In this document: positions 8,479 to 16,587 of the stretch, one piece after another | Layout: every line of letters begins with the position of its first letter | Numbering within the stretch: the stretch's first letter is position 1 | NCBI RefSeq assembly: GCF_947495925.1 | Contig: NZ_CANMAU010000001.1 | Coordinates: 310,001 to 374,000, forward strand | DNA length: 64,000 bases | From: an uncultured Algibacter sp. | Lineage (GTDB): Bacteria > Bacteroidota > Bacteroidia > Flavobacteriales > Flavobacteriaceae | Direction: 5' to 3' | Program-made: the position numbers and the translations under genes | Notes under the pieces: generated by a model | What the model saw: only the letters and a program-made list of their open reading frames with translations | Databases searched by the model: none | What the model was told of the DNA's origin: nothing

Positions 8479-9717
8479 ATGAAATCACTAACTATTACCC
8501 TTTGTTTCACTATACTTTTGCTTTCTTGCAAAGAACAAAAACAAGTTGATTCCTCTGAAATCATTTCAGAGCAATACACTCAAGAGGATTACGATTTCTT
8601 AGCGATCGGGAATCCTGAAAAAATGAGTTCAGCATCCAAAAGAGCGCTCAGAAATAATTACCATAAAAATGAAGAGTGGTTTGGCACATTTCGTAATCAT
8701 GAACTAAAAGGTGATGTGGGTTATGAAAAAGGTGTTATTCGTCGTGATCCTACAATGGTCATTCAGGTAAATGACTTGTATTACACATGGTATTCAAAAT
8801 CTGTTGGAAAAACTTATGGATTTGGTACTGGAGACCCAGAAAAAAAAGTATTCCCTTGGGATAAAACTGAAATTTGGTTCGCCACTTCAAAAGACGGTTG
8901 GGTTTGGAAAGAACAAGGCGTTGCTGTAACCTTTGGCCCAAAAGGTGAATACGATGATAGGTCTGTTTTTACTCCTGAAATCTTAGCGCATGAAGGGAAG
9001 TATTATTTGGTATATCAGTGTATTCAATTTCCTTACTTAAATCGTTCTTTTAATACTGTTGGGATGTCTATTGCAGATAGTCCAAATGGTCCTTGGAAAC
9101 GACTAGCGACTCCTATTTTAGAAGCTTCAAAGGATGGTGAATGGCTTGGAGAAGAAGATAGTAGGTTTGCTGTAAAATCACAAGGTAGTTTTGATAGTCA
9201 GAAAGTTCATGATCCAACTTTGCTATATTATAAAGACAAGTTCTATTTATATTACAAAGGTGAGCGCATGGGAGAAAGAAATACTGCTGGCGGACGTGAA
9301 ATTCGATGGGGTGTTGCAATCGCTGATAATATTACAGGGCCCTATGTGAAATCAGAATACAACCCTATTACACACAGTGGCCATGAACTCTGCGTATGGA
9401 AATACATGGATGGTATTGCCATGGTATCTTCTGCCGACGGTCCTGAAAGACAAACCATTCAGTATGCGCCGGATGGTATTAATTTTGAAATCATGTCCTA
9501 TGTAAATCAGGTACCATCAGCCATGGGCTTGGTCACCACTTTAGATAATGATAAACATCCAACAGAAGCTTTAAGCTGGGGGCTGCAGCATTTATCAAAA
9601 AATTATCCTGGTAAACCTTGGTGGGCTGGAGATCAGTATTTAGCACGATTTAGTTTCAGCAGAAATAGAAATACCAAATCTGAATTTGCAGAGAGTAAAA
9701 AAGAGTCTGATCAATAG
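8479..9717 (+). CDS. GH117 family glycoside hydrolase lipoprotein
   Basis: A 412-residue protein with a lipobox Cys at residue 17 (LLLSCKE). The rest is a five-bladed-propeller GH117: [15 protein letters not shown]...[24 protein letters not shown] and SGHELCVW. In characterised GH117 enzymes, Asp in RRDP, Asp in VHDP and His/Glu in GHE form the active site; all are present. The family founders remove 3,6-anhydro-L-galactose from the non-reducing end of agar oligosaccharides; other clades have unsettled activity. It is likely surface- or periplasm-anchored and works with the adjacent sulfatase. Confidence 0.88.
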   Translation: MKSLTITLCFTILLLSCKEQKQVDSSEIISEQYTQEDYDFLAIGNPEKMSSASKRALRNNYHKNEEWFGTFRNHELKGDVGYEKGVIRRDPTMVIQVNDLYYTWYSKSVGKTYGFGTGDPEKKVFPWDKTEIWFATSKDGWVWKEQGVAVTFGPKGEYDDRSVFTPEILAHEGKYYLVYQCIQFPYLNRSFNTVGMSIADSPNGPWKRLATPILEASKDGEWLGEEDSRFAVKSQGSFDSQKVHDPTLLYYKDKFYLYYKGERMGERNTAGGREIRWGVAIADNITGPYVKSEYNPITHSGHELCVWKYMDGIAMVSSADGPERQTIQYAPDGINFEIMSYVNQVPSAMGLVTTLDNDKHPTEALSWGLQHLSKNYPGKPWWAGDQYLARFSFSRNRNTKSEFAESKKESDQ

Positions 9718-9864
9718 GGCATTCTTGGTACTATTAACAATTGTCTTAAACGTAGGCTTCTAGCGTTACCTATAATGAAGAGTAAAGACCTAGCGAATTC
9801 GGAAAAAACAGTAGCAATTCAGCTTACTTTAGATGGGTTAAAAATAAAAATATCACCAAAATAA
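9718..9864 (+). other. Gap between GH117 and GH43 with an open tail
   Basis: After the GH117 stop (TAG at 9715) the same frame stays open for 48 more codons and ends in TAA at 9862, directly before the GH43 ATG. Inside it an ATG at 9775 gives 29 residues (MKSKDLANSEKTVAIQ...). The last part reads like the C-terminal strand of a glycosidase, so this may be the remnant of a deleted gene. This is weak, because one open stretch of this size can be chance. Confidence 0.3.
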
Positions 9865-11499
9865 ATGAAAAAATTTATAATGACAATTACAATAGGGCTT
9901 TTAGTTATAAATCTAATAGCTCAAAGCGCTCCTGAAACGTTTAAGAATCCAATTTTATCGGGGTTTTATCCAGATCCTTCCATATGCCGTGTTGGAGACA
10001 CTTATTATATGGTGAATTCTAGCTTTGAATGGTTTCCTGGTTTACCTATCCATAAAAGTAAAGATTTAGTAAACTGGCAAAAAATTGGACATGGATTACA
10101 CAGACCTGATCAAATTATATATAAAGATAAACTTAAGAATTCTAATGGAATTTTTGCACCCACAATTAGATACCATAACGGTACATTCTATATAATTACA
10201 ACAATGGTTGAGCAACGAGGAAATTTTATCATAACGGCTAAAGATCCTACTGGCCCTTGGAGTGATCCTATGTGGATAAGAGATGCACCAGGAATTGACC
10301 CCTCATTATTTTGGGAGAATGATAAATGCTATTACACTGGTGCTGGACTTATTGATAATGCATCAAAATCATGGCCAGGTAAAAATGGTATTTGGATGCA
10401 AGAAATTAACCCCGATAAAGGTATATTACTTGGTGAAAAAAAAATGTTGACTTATGGTCATGCGTCTAATGCTCGTTGGGCAGAGGGTCCACATTTGTAT
10501 AAAATAAATGGAGAATATGTTTTACTTATTGGAGAAGGCGGCACCAGCGAATTTCATGCAGTTACAATGTTCAATAGTAAAAATTTATGGGGTCCATACA
10601 TTCCTAATCATGCAAACCCTATTTTAACTCACCGTCATTTAGGATATACCTACCCCATTATACAAACAGGGCATGCAGACTTGGTACAAACACAAAATGG
10701 TGATTGGTGGAGTGTAATGTTGGCTAAAAGACCCGTTGATGGATATTCTGTTTTAGCTAGAGAAACATTTTTAGCAAAAGTAGATATTACCGAACAAGAA
10801 AGTGGAGTAACACTTATTTACAATCCAGGAAAAGGCTTAGTACAAACAGAGCAAAAACGGCCTAATTTACCTTGGACACCAGTAGTTGAAATTCCAAAAT
10901 TAGATGACTTCGTTGCTGAAACTTTAGATTTGGAATGGAATTTTTTAAGAACACCTGATTTAAAGGATTACTCTCAGCAAAATGGCAAACTCAAAATAAC
11001 CTTAAAACCTGAAACCCTAAGCGAATGGAAAAATCCTTCTTTCATTGCCAGAAGAGTGAAGCATCACAATTTTGAAGCCTCAGCAGCAATGACTTTTAAG
11101 TCTGGAAAAGTAAATGAAAAAGCAGGTTTGGCATTGTATCGAAAATCTTCAGTACATTATCAACTTTTAATGCGGAAAAACGAAATTGTACTGTTAAAAT
11201 CAACCGCAAAAGAAATTAATAATGAAAGAGGGATTGAAGAGGTTATCGCCACTGTTCCCTATAAAGGTAATAATGTTGTTTTTAAAATTTTAGGCGAAGG
11301 TATAAAAGCAAAATTCTATTTTGGTTCAAACCAAAACCAGCTACAACAAATAGGAAACACACAAGACTTATCACATTTTGGTGATGAAATTGCTTGGGGC
11401 TTTAATGGTACTTATGTCGGTATGTATGGCACAACTTCTGGAGTATTATCAAAAAAAGAAGTATGGTTCGATTGGTTTAATTATCAACCTACTAACTAA
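9865..11499 (+). CDS. GH43 family glycoside hydrolase (beta-xylosidase/arabinofuranosidase-like)
   Basis: A 544-residue secreted enzyme (signal peptide to about residue 19, INLIAQS). Residues ~27-325 form the GH43 five-bladed propeller with the expected acids: base Asp in YPDPSICRVGD, pKa-modulating Asp in APGIDPSLF and acid Glu in RWAEGPHLY. Residues ~350-544 form the beta-sandwich common to two-domain beta-xylosidases (DLEWNFLRTPD..., ASAAMTF, GLALYR). The specificity could be xylan-, arabinan- or galactan-side-chain directed. It ends the sulfatase-GH117-GH43 group. No SusC/SusD pair is present in the window, so the cluster is only part of a utilisation locus or is an orphan set. Confidence 0.88.
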   Translation: MKKFIMTITIGLLVINLIAQSAPETFKNPILSGFYPDPSICRVGDTYYMVNSSFEWFPGLPIHKSKDLVNWQKIGHGLHRPDQIIYKDKLKNSNGIFAPTIRYHNGTFYIITTMVEQRGNFIITAKDPTGPWSDPMWIRDAPGIDPSLFWENDKCYYTGAGLIDNASKSWPGKNGIWMQEINPDKGILLGEKKMLTYGHASNARWAEGPHLYKINGEYVLLIGEGGTSEFHAVTMFNSKNLWGPYIPNHANPILTHRHLGYTYPIIQTGHADLVQTQNGDWWSVMLAKRPVDGYSVLARETFLAKVDITEQESGVTLIYNPGKGLVQTEQKRPNLPWTPVVEIPKLDDFVAETLDLEWNFLRTPDLKDYSQQNGKLKITLKPETLSEWKNPSFIARRVKHHNFEASAAMTFKSGKVNEKAGLALYRKSSVHYQLLMRKNEIVLLKSTAKEINNERGIEEVIATVPYKGNNVVFKILGEGIKAKFYFGSNQNQLQQIGNTQDLSHFGDEIAWGFNGTYVGMYGTTSGVLSKKEVWFDWFNYQPTN

Positions 11500-11504
11500 A
11501 ATAA

Positions 11505-11549
11505 AATATAAAAGCTCAAGGATAATTATTATCCTTGAGCTTTTATATT
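11505..11549. terminator. Bidirectional terminator between GH43 and ferritin
   Basis: A perfect 21-bp inverted repeat with a 3-base loop (core AAAGCTCAAGG / CCTTGAGCTTT), flanked by A/T runs on both sides, placed between two convergent genes. Confidence 0.9.
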
Positions 11550-11568
11550 TATCGCAAAATCTTTCTAC

Positions 11569-12078
11569 TTATTCTTTTGGCAATCTTTCATCAATCATCT
11601 TTAATGGCATACCTTCCATTAAACCAAACACATCAATAATACTTCTAAAAGTATCTTCTTCTTCGGATTGCTCGGCAATGAACCACTGTAAGAATACTTC
11701 TGAAGTATAATCATTCTTTTCTCTAGCTGCTTTAAATATTTTAAAAATAGATTCTGTTACCCCTATTTCTTGTTCAAGACCTTTTTCATAAATACCTCTT
11801 AAGCTTTCAAAATCATTAGTAACATGAGTAACATTAGGAGAAACTGCTGCGCCACCATTATCATTAATAAAGACGAAAATTTTCATAGCATGTTCTCGCT
11901 CCTCTTCCGCTTGTTTATAAAAGAATGATTTACTATTAAGTAGTTCGCGTTGATCACACCAAGATGCCATTGCCAGATATGAAGCAGAAGCTTTCATTTC
12001 CATGGCAATCTGATTATTTAATAAATCCATTACATCTGGATGAATGGACATTTGTTTTCTAATAGCTGTTGTATTCAT
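11569..12078 (-). CDS. ftnA: Ferritin
   Basis: A 169-residue non-heme ferritin. The four-helix bundle carries the ferroxidase residues: Glu in NNQIAMEMKASASYLAMA, the EEEREHAMK helix with Glu and His, and Glu/Gln in the later helices (EQEIGVTESIF, FLQWFIAEQSEEE). The length is normal. It would oxidise and store iron in the cytoplasm. On the same strand upstream lie a small unknown gene and three Fe-S genes, giving an iron-related neighbourhood. Confidence 0.95.
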   Translation of the reverse strand: MNTTAIRKQMSIHPDVMDLLNNQIAMEMKASASYLAMASWCDQRELLNSKSFFYKQAEEEREHAMKIFVFINDNGGAAVSPNVTHVTNDFESLRGIYEKGLEQEIGVTESIFKIFKAAREKNDYTSEVFLQWFIAEQSEEEDTFRSIIDVFGLMEGMPLKMIDERLPKE

Positions 12079-12165
12079 AACTCTCCGGTTTTTAACAAAG
12101 TTACGATAAAAGGAAATCGAAAAAACGGATATTGAAATTTAAAAAAAATCTAAATAAGCTTAGTA

Positions 12166-12468
12166 TTAAACTAAAATCATCTCAGGACTATAAAAAAATG
12201 ACATGACTTCTTCTTGAAGTTTCAGTAACTGCGGAATATCTAAATAGACAAGATGTTGCCTATCTGCAACAAAAAGCAATACAAAATTATCAGTATTTAT
12301 AATGCTGCTTAAAGAATCAAAAGTTGTTAAGTCATTCAATTTACGTCTTAACTCCAACACTTGAGGGAAATTTAAATTGATTTCCTTATTAGGTGTAGTT
12401 AAAACATATTTACAAAACGTAGTTTGCTTAATTTGATAGGGATATATTGGGGTATCTTCGATTTGCAT
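12166..12468 (-). CDS. Conserved hypothetical protein (100 aa) in iron/Fe-S neighbourhood
   Basis: A 100-residue soluble protein, not recognised. It has no signal peptide, one cysteine (FCKYV) and alternating strands and helices (INLNFPQVLELRRKLNDL, then FVLLFVADRQHLVYLDIPQLLKLQEEV). The two LxFPQVLxLRxxL / LDIPQLLxLQEEV segments look like an internal duplication. It lies between ferritin and ferredoxin on the same strand, which hints at an iron-related role by context only. Confidence 0.6.
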   Translation of the reverse strand: MQIEDTPIYPYQIKQTTFCKYVLTTPNKEINLNFPQVLELRRKLNDLTTFDSLSSIINTDNFVLLFVADRQHLVYLDIPQLLKLQEEVMSFFYSPEMILV

Positions 12469-12504
12469 CGGGCAAATATAACCTTTATTTAGAATAAATA
12501 AAAA

Positions 12505-12834
12505 TTAACTTTCTGGAGCTAATTCAACTTCTAGCCCTTCCATTTCAGGAGTCATTTGTATTTGGCAACCCAAACGACTATTATCTTTTACATCAAAAGC
12601 TTCAGATAACATGGCCTCTTCATCATCACTCATTTCCGGTAACTCTGTATCGCTATTTACATAACATTGGCAGGAAGCACACATAGCCATACCCCCACAA
12701 ACACCAATAGTGCCCTCTGGAGCAAGCTCATAAGACCTTACTACCTCCATAAGATTCATAGCCATATCGGTTGGCGCAACTATCTCGTGAGTTACACCAT
12801 CTCTATCTGTTATTTTGATATTAATATCTTCCAT
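12505..12834 (-). CDS. Adrenodoxin-type [2Fe-2S] ferredoxin
   Basis: A 109-residue ferredoxin. I place the start at the ATG at 12834 (MEDINIK); a longer frame adds 16 residues that the family does not have. The cluster ligands are CGGMAMCASC, i.e. C-x5-C-x2-C near residues 45-54, plus the distant Cys in RLGCQI. This is the ISC/adrenodoxin spacing, so it is an electron carrier, possibly for Fe-S cluster assembly, which fits the NifU-like and Mrp genes just upstream on the same strand. Confidence 0.9.
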   Translation of the reverse strand: MEDINIKITDRDGVTHEIVAPTDMAMNLMEVVRSYELAPEGTIGVCGGMAMCASCQCYVNSDTELPEMSDDEEAMLSEAFDVKDNSRLGCQIQMTPEMEGLEVELAPES

Positions 12835-12954
12835 TATTAAATTTTTATACTTCAAGATAAAGCACATCTTTTTTTGTGCCACAAATTTAAACTTTAAAAA
12901 GTATTTTGAAACAGGTTTGTCTATTATTTTAGTAGGAATTTAAAATAATACCAA

Positions 12955-13200
12955 TTAAGCATCTATATTAATCACTTCCTCAATTTGGGGCACGTATTTT
13001 TTGATAGTCATTTCTACCCCAGACTTGAGTGTCATTTGGTTAACGCTACAGCCTACACAAGCGCCTTTTAATTGCACCTTAACTAGCGTGTCGTTATCTT
13101 CTATACCCAATAATGTAATATCACCTCCATCACTTTGCAAGAAAGGTCGAATCTCATCAAGAGCTTTAAGCACGTTGTTTTTTACTTCTTCTGATGTCAT
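12955..13200 (-). CDS. NifU C-terminal domain (Nfu-type) Fe-S scaffold protein
   Basis: An 81-residue protein that is almost entirely a Nfu domain: IRPFLQSDGGDITLL, then GACVGCSVNQMTLKSGVE with the C-x2-C motif that binds a bridging [4Fe-4S] cluster between two monomers. It is an Fe-S carrier or scaffold in the cytosol. It begins 3 bases after the stop of the Mrp ATPase, so the two are co-transcribed. Confidence 0.92.
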   Translation of the reverse strand: MTSEEVKNNVLKALDEIRPFLQSDGGDITLLGIEDNDTLVKVQLKGACVGCSVNQMTLKSGVEMTIKKYVPQIEEVINIDA

Positions 13201-13203
13201 ATC

Positions 13204-14340
13204 TTATTTTTTAACAGCTGAACAACCTGCCATAGTTGTAATTTTAATTGCTTCGGTTGGTGGTAAATCATCATTTCGTCTTACTACTTCTTGAACCACA
13301 TTTTGAGTTAATTTTTCAAAAGCTTGCTCCAAAGGCGTTGCAGTCTGTAATGCTGCAGGGCGACCTACATCTCCAGCCTCCCTAATGCTTTGAACTAATG
13401 GTAACTCACCTAAAAACGGCACATTCAAATCTTCAGCTAAATTTTTAGCTCCCTCTTGACCAAAAATAAAATACTTATTATCTGGCAATTCGGCAGGTGT
13501 AAAATACGCCATATTTTCTATAATCCCTAAAACAGGTACATTAATACTATCTTGCTGGAACATAGCTACTCCCTTCTTAGCATCTGCCAATGCAACATTT
13601 TGAGGTGTACTAACTACTACTGCACCAGTAATTGGTAATGATTGCATAATGCTTAAATGAATATCTCCAGTGCCTGGTGGTAAATCTAGAAGTAAAAAAT
13701 CTAGTTCGCCCCAATGCGCATCAAAAATCATTTGATTTAATGCCTTTGCCGCCATTGGCCCACGCCATACTACAGCCTGATTGGGTTGCGTAAAAAACCC
13801 AATAGATAACACTTTAACGCCATAATTTTCAATAGGTTTCATTTTAGATTTCCCATCAATATTGACCGCTAAAGGTTTTTCAGCTTCAACATCAAACATA
13901 ATTGGAATTGAGGGGCCGTAAATATCAGCATCTAAAACACCAACTTTAAAACCCATTTTCGAAAGCGTAACTGCTAAATTAGCTGTTACTGTAGATTTAC
14001 CAACCCCTCCTTTACCTGATGCTACTGCTACAATATTTTGAATACCTGCAATTGGCTTTCCTTTTATAACATTAGCTTTTGGTTTTTCAGGAGTTTCTAC
14101 CTTTACATTCACCGTAATTTTTGCTTTTTCGTAAACCAACTCATGGATGGTTTTTAAAATATCAACCTCAGTACGTTTTTTAGCTTGAAGACTTGGATTT
14201 TGAATAGTAATATCAACAATCACTTCATCTCCAAAAGTAATTACATTTTTTACAGCTCCACTCTCAACCATATTTTGTCCTTCTCCAGGAACAGTAATGC
14301 TTTCCAGTGCTTTTAATATATCTTGTTTATTAAGTTTCAT
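13204..14340 (-). CDS. apbC: Mrp/ApbC-type Fe-S carrier P-loop ATPase
   Basis: A 378-residue protein. Residues 1-~90 are a MIP18/DUF59-like domain (ILKALESITVPGEGQNMVESG). The deviant Walker A is ASGKGGVGKSTVTANLA near residue 112; DADIYGPSIPIMF and DLPPGTGDIHLSIMQSLP follow. The C-x2-C pair often found in the C-terminal part of ApbC/Nbp35 is not evident; only one late Cys (TMAGCSAVKK) is visible. It is inferred to bind and transfer [4Fe-4S] clusters, together with the Nfu protein encoded 3 bases downstream. Confidence 0.9.
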   Translation of the reverse strand: MKLNKQDILKALESITVPGEGQNMVESGAVKNVITFGDEVIVDITIQNPSLQAKKRTEVDILKTIHELVYEKAKITVNVKVETPEKPKANVIKGKPIAGIQNIVAVASGKGGVGKSTVTANLAVTLSKMGFKVGVLDADIYGPSIPIMFDVEAEKPLAVNIDGKSKMKPIENYGVKVLSIGFFTQPNQAVVWRGPMAAKALNQMIFDAHWGELDFLLLDLPPGTGDIHLSIMQSLPITGAVVVSTPQNVALADAKKGVAMFQQDSINVPVLGIIENMAYFTPAELPDNKYFIFGQEGAKNLAEDLNVPFLGELPLVQSIREAGDVGRPAALQTATPLEQAFEKLTQNVVQEVVRRNDDLPPTEAIKITTMAGCSAVKK

Positions 14341-14749
14341 GTTTTTTATTAAGAATCATTCTAAGAGCAAAGATATGCAATAATAGGGGAAGACGGATGG
14401 TAGATGTTATAAGTTTTGCCTATAATAAGATTTATCAAATTGCAATATAATTATGAATAGCAAATAGCTATTTTCTATTATTTAGACATTTAGCTTTTAA
14501 AGTGTTTCTACGAAAAAAGCATCATTAAAAAGTTAAAAATAAACAACATCGCTAAATACCAACAACCATCTTACTGTGAGCGACTTATAAATAAAATTAA
14601 AGAGCATATTGAAAAGGAAATGCAACTATTAAAAACAGGTTCTTTTTAAAAATGACGCAGACTTGCTAAGCAAAGCAAAGATCGCTTTCGAGAAAAAATA
14701 ACAAGCCACTTATAATAAAGCGCATTTTTAAGTCTAGCTAAAATTATGA
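14341..14749. other. 409-base gap between mrp and the ATL gene
   Basis: AT-rich spacer. It contains a 52-codon open stretch (listed separately) and, at about 14670-14735, sequence reminiscent of an intergenic repeat end. No intact gene, tRNA or clear promoter was seen apart from what mrp needs on the minus strand. Confidence 0.6.
14494..14649 (+). pseudogene. Possible gene remnant (C-terminal fragment)
   Basis: An open frame without an ATG start lies between an in-frame TAG at 14491 and TAA at 14647. It translates to a plausible helical C-terminus (IAKYQQPSYCERLINKIK, then EHIEKEMQLLKTGSF). It may be the tail of a decayed gene. The family is not recognised, and chance cannot be excluded. Confidence 0.25.
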
Positions 14750-15085
14750 TCAAAATTCTAATTCCTTGGCTGGATTCCAAAACAAAGTATCTAAATCTTG
14801 AATTTGATTATCAATCACTTTTACGCCTTCGCTTTCTAAAAGTTGCTGCATGAGGTTGGTCCCATCAAAATGATGCTTACCTGTTAGTAATCCTTTACGG
14901 TTTACCACGCGGTGAGCAGGAATATCTTTCCCAGAAGAACCATTCATGGCATAACCTACCATTCTTGCACTTCTTGGCGCTCCTAAATACATAGCAATTG
15001 CTCCATAGCTTGTAACTCTTCCGTAAGGAATACATTTAGCCACTTCATAAACTTTATCAAAGAAATTCAGGGTTTCTGGTTTCAT
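14750..15085 (-). CDS. Alkyltransferase-like (ATL) protein, MGMT family without the catalytic Cys
   Basis: A 111-residue member of the O6-alkylguanine-DNA alkyltransferase family (VAKCIPYGRVTSYGAIAMYLG, then SARMVGYAMNG). The active-site motif that is PCHRV in MGMT reads PAHRVV here (bases ~14908-14922), so the alkyl-accepting cysteine is Ala. That defines an ATL: the protein binds O6-alkylguanine lesions, flips the base and recruits nucleotide-excision repair, instead of removing the alkyl group. It is followed 3 bases upstream by the LysE-like gene in the same operon. Confidence 0.9.
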   Translation of the reverse strand: MKPETLNFFDKVYEVAKCIPYGRVTSYGAIAMYLGAPRSARMVGYAMNGSSGKDIPAHRVVNRKGLLTGKHHFDGTNLMQQLLESEGVKVIDNQIQDLDTLFWNPAKELEF

Positions 15086-15088
15086 AAC

Positions 15089-15718
15089 TTACACATCGTT
15101 TAAAATATTGATAAGCGTTATAATAGAAATAATACCAGTAACACTTCCAATGATACGGTTCATGTTTTTCTGAGAAGTAAAGGTTTTACTTTTAATCTTA
15201 TCAAAAAAGTATATATATAAATAGAGCGGCACAAAAGTCCCAATGATACCCCCGCACAAATATGTAATAATATTACTATTTTCGAAAGTCATAATACCCA
15301 AAGAGGCTAACGTAATAGTCACATACGCGTGATACGGAATGGGGAACACGTTAATTACAGCTAAAAATGCGCCCTGAAAAAACCGACTATGCTTACTCTT
15401 TATTTTTGGATCAATCTGTTGTTTAGGGTTTGATTTAGCTATAAAAAAAAAGTAAATAGTAATTAGAATAAAAATTGCTAATCCAATAACTCTCAACACA
15501 CTTATAACTTCAGGATGCTTACTCAAGTATCTTGAAAAAATAGCTGCCAAATACATCTGAAAGAGATTAATAACACAAACCCCTATTGAGAAAACCACAC
15601 CTCTAACATGCCCTTCCTTAAGACTTATTTTTGCGGCTGTCATATTTAACATTCCAGGAGGCATTGCACCAATAAATGTTAAAATGAACGCCAGAAAAAA
15701 AACAATGGTAAGATCCAA
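15089..15718 (-). CDS. LysE family transporter
   Basis: A 209-residue membrane protein with about six hydrophobic segments. The N-terminus carries the LysE/RhtB hallmark (FIGAMPPGMLNMTAAKISLKEG). It is an inner-membrane exporter of amino acids or a similar small molecule; the substrate is unknown. It sits 3 bases from both neighbours (ATL gene and trmB), so all three form one transcript. Confidence 0.8.
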   Translation of the reverse strand: MDLTIVFFLAFILTFIGAMPPGMLNMTAAKISLKEGHVRGVVFSIGVCVINLFQMYLAAIFSRYLSKHPEVISVLRVIGLAIFILITIYFFFIAKSNPKQQIDPKIKSKHSRFFQGAFLAVINVFPIPYHAYVTITLASLGIMTFENSNIITYLCGGIIGTFVPLYLYIYFFDKIKSKTFTSQKNMNRIIGSVTGIISIITLINILNDV

Positions 15719-15720
15719 GT

Positions 15721-16395
15721 TTAATTGATTTTAAAACGAATATACGTAATTGGTTTATCTTGCTCGAGGTATTGAGACTCATAAAAGGTTTGGATACTAG
15801 TTACTTCCTCTGGACTCCCTTCTTGTTTGTAAACATTATGATTTGCATAGAGTACTTCATGTCCAGCACCATGCAACAAACCAAGTGTGTACCCATGCAT
15901 AAACTCACTGTCTGTTTTTAAATTAACAACCCCATCAGGTTTTAAAATCTGCTTGTAACGCCTTAAAAACTCTGCATTTGTCATTCTGTGCTTTGTACGC
16001 TTGTATTTTATTTGAGGATCGGGGAAGGTAATCCAAATTTCATCTACTTCATTTTCGGCAAAGGCATGATCAATAAGCTCGATTTGGGTTCGTAAAAAAC
16101 CAACATTTTCAATATGTTCTTCAATAGCAGTTTTTGCGCCTCGCCAAAATCTAGCCCCTTTAATATCCACACCAATAAAGTTTTTATTTGGATACTTTTC
16201 TGCTAATGCCACAGAGTACTCTCCCTTACCACAACCCAGTTCTAATACTAAGGGATTATCATTTTTAAAGAATTTTGATCTCCAGTTTCCTTTTAAATTA
16301 AAATTAGATTCAACTAGCTCATCTCTGGTTGGCTGAACCACGTTTTTAAAGGTTTCGTTTTCCTTAAATCTTCTGAGTTTATTTTTACTTCCCAA
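15721..16395 (-). CDS. trmB: tRNA (guanine(46)-N7)-methyltransferase
   Basis: A 224-residue TrmB. The SAM-binding motif is VLELGCGKGEYSVALA near residue 51, GVDIKGARFWRGAKTA follows, and the family signature IWITFPDPQIKYKRTKHRMT lies near residue 118. It methylates N7 of G46 in tRNA variable loops. It is the first gene of the trmB-lysE-ATL operon. Confidence 0.95.
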   Translation of the reverse strand: MGSKNKLRRFKENETFKNVVQPTRDELVESNFNLKGNWRSKFFKNDNPLVLELGCGKGEYSVALAEKYPNKNFIGVDIKGARFWRGAKTAIEEHIENVGFLRTQIELIDHAFAENEVDEIWITFPDPQIKYKRTKHRMTNAEFLRRYKQILKPDGVVNLKTDSEFMHGYTLGLLHGAGHEVLYANHNVYKQEGSPEEVTSIQTFYESQYLEQDKPITYIRFKIN

Positions 16396-16493
16396 GGTTT
16401 AGTAAGTATTTCTTAATATTATTTTATTTTTGGTAAAATTAAGGAAATATATCAGAGCGTTTATACCCTTATCTTTGATTTTATCTAAAACTT

Positions 16494-16570
16494 GCGTTAG
16501 GGATTAAGTAGTTGTTGGAGCACCTTGCAAAGAGTAACTTGTGTAAGCTCCACTTGAGATAACGAAAAAC
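16494..16570 (-). repeat. Degenerate copy of the GCGTTA/TAACGC intergenic repeat (reverse orientation)
   Basis: Begins GCGTTAGGGATT, the reverse complement of the AATCCCTAACGC end of the copies at 32891 and 50359. A GGAGC...GCTCC inverted repeat (16517-16551) follows, and it ends near GATAACGAAAAACGCG. The internal part differs from the other copies. Confidence 0.5.
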
Positions 16571-16587
16571 GCGCCGTAATATAAAAC

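Noticed and set aside
11378-11710. A frame that runs from the end of GH43 into ferritin
   Set aside because: It crosses a perfect bidirectional terminator and two real genes.
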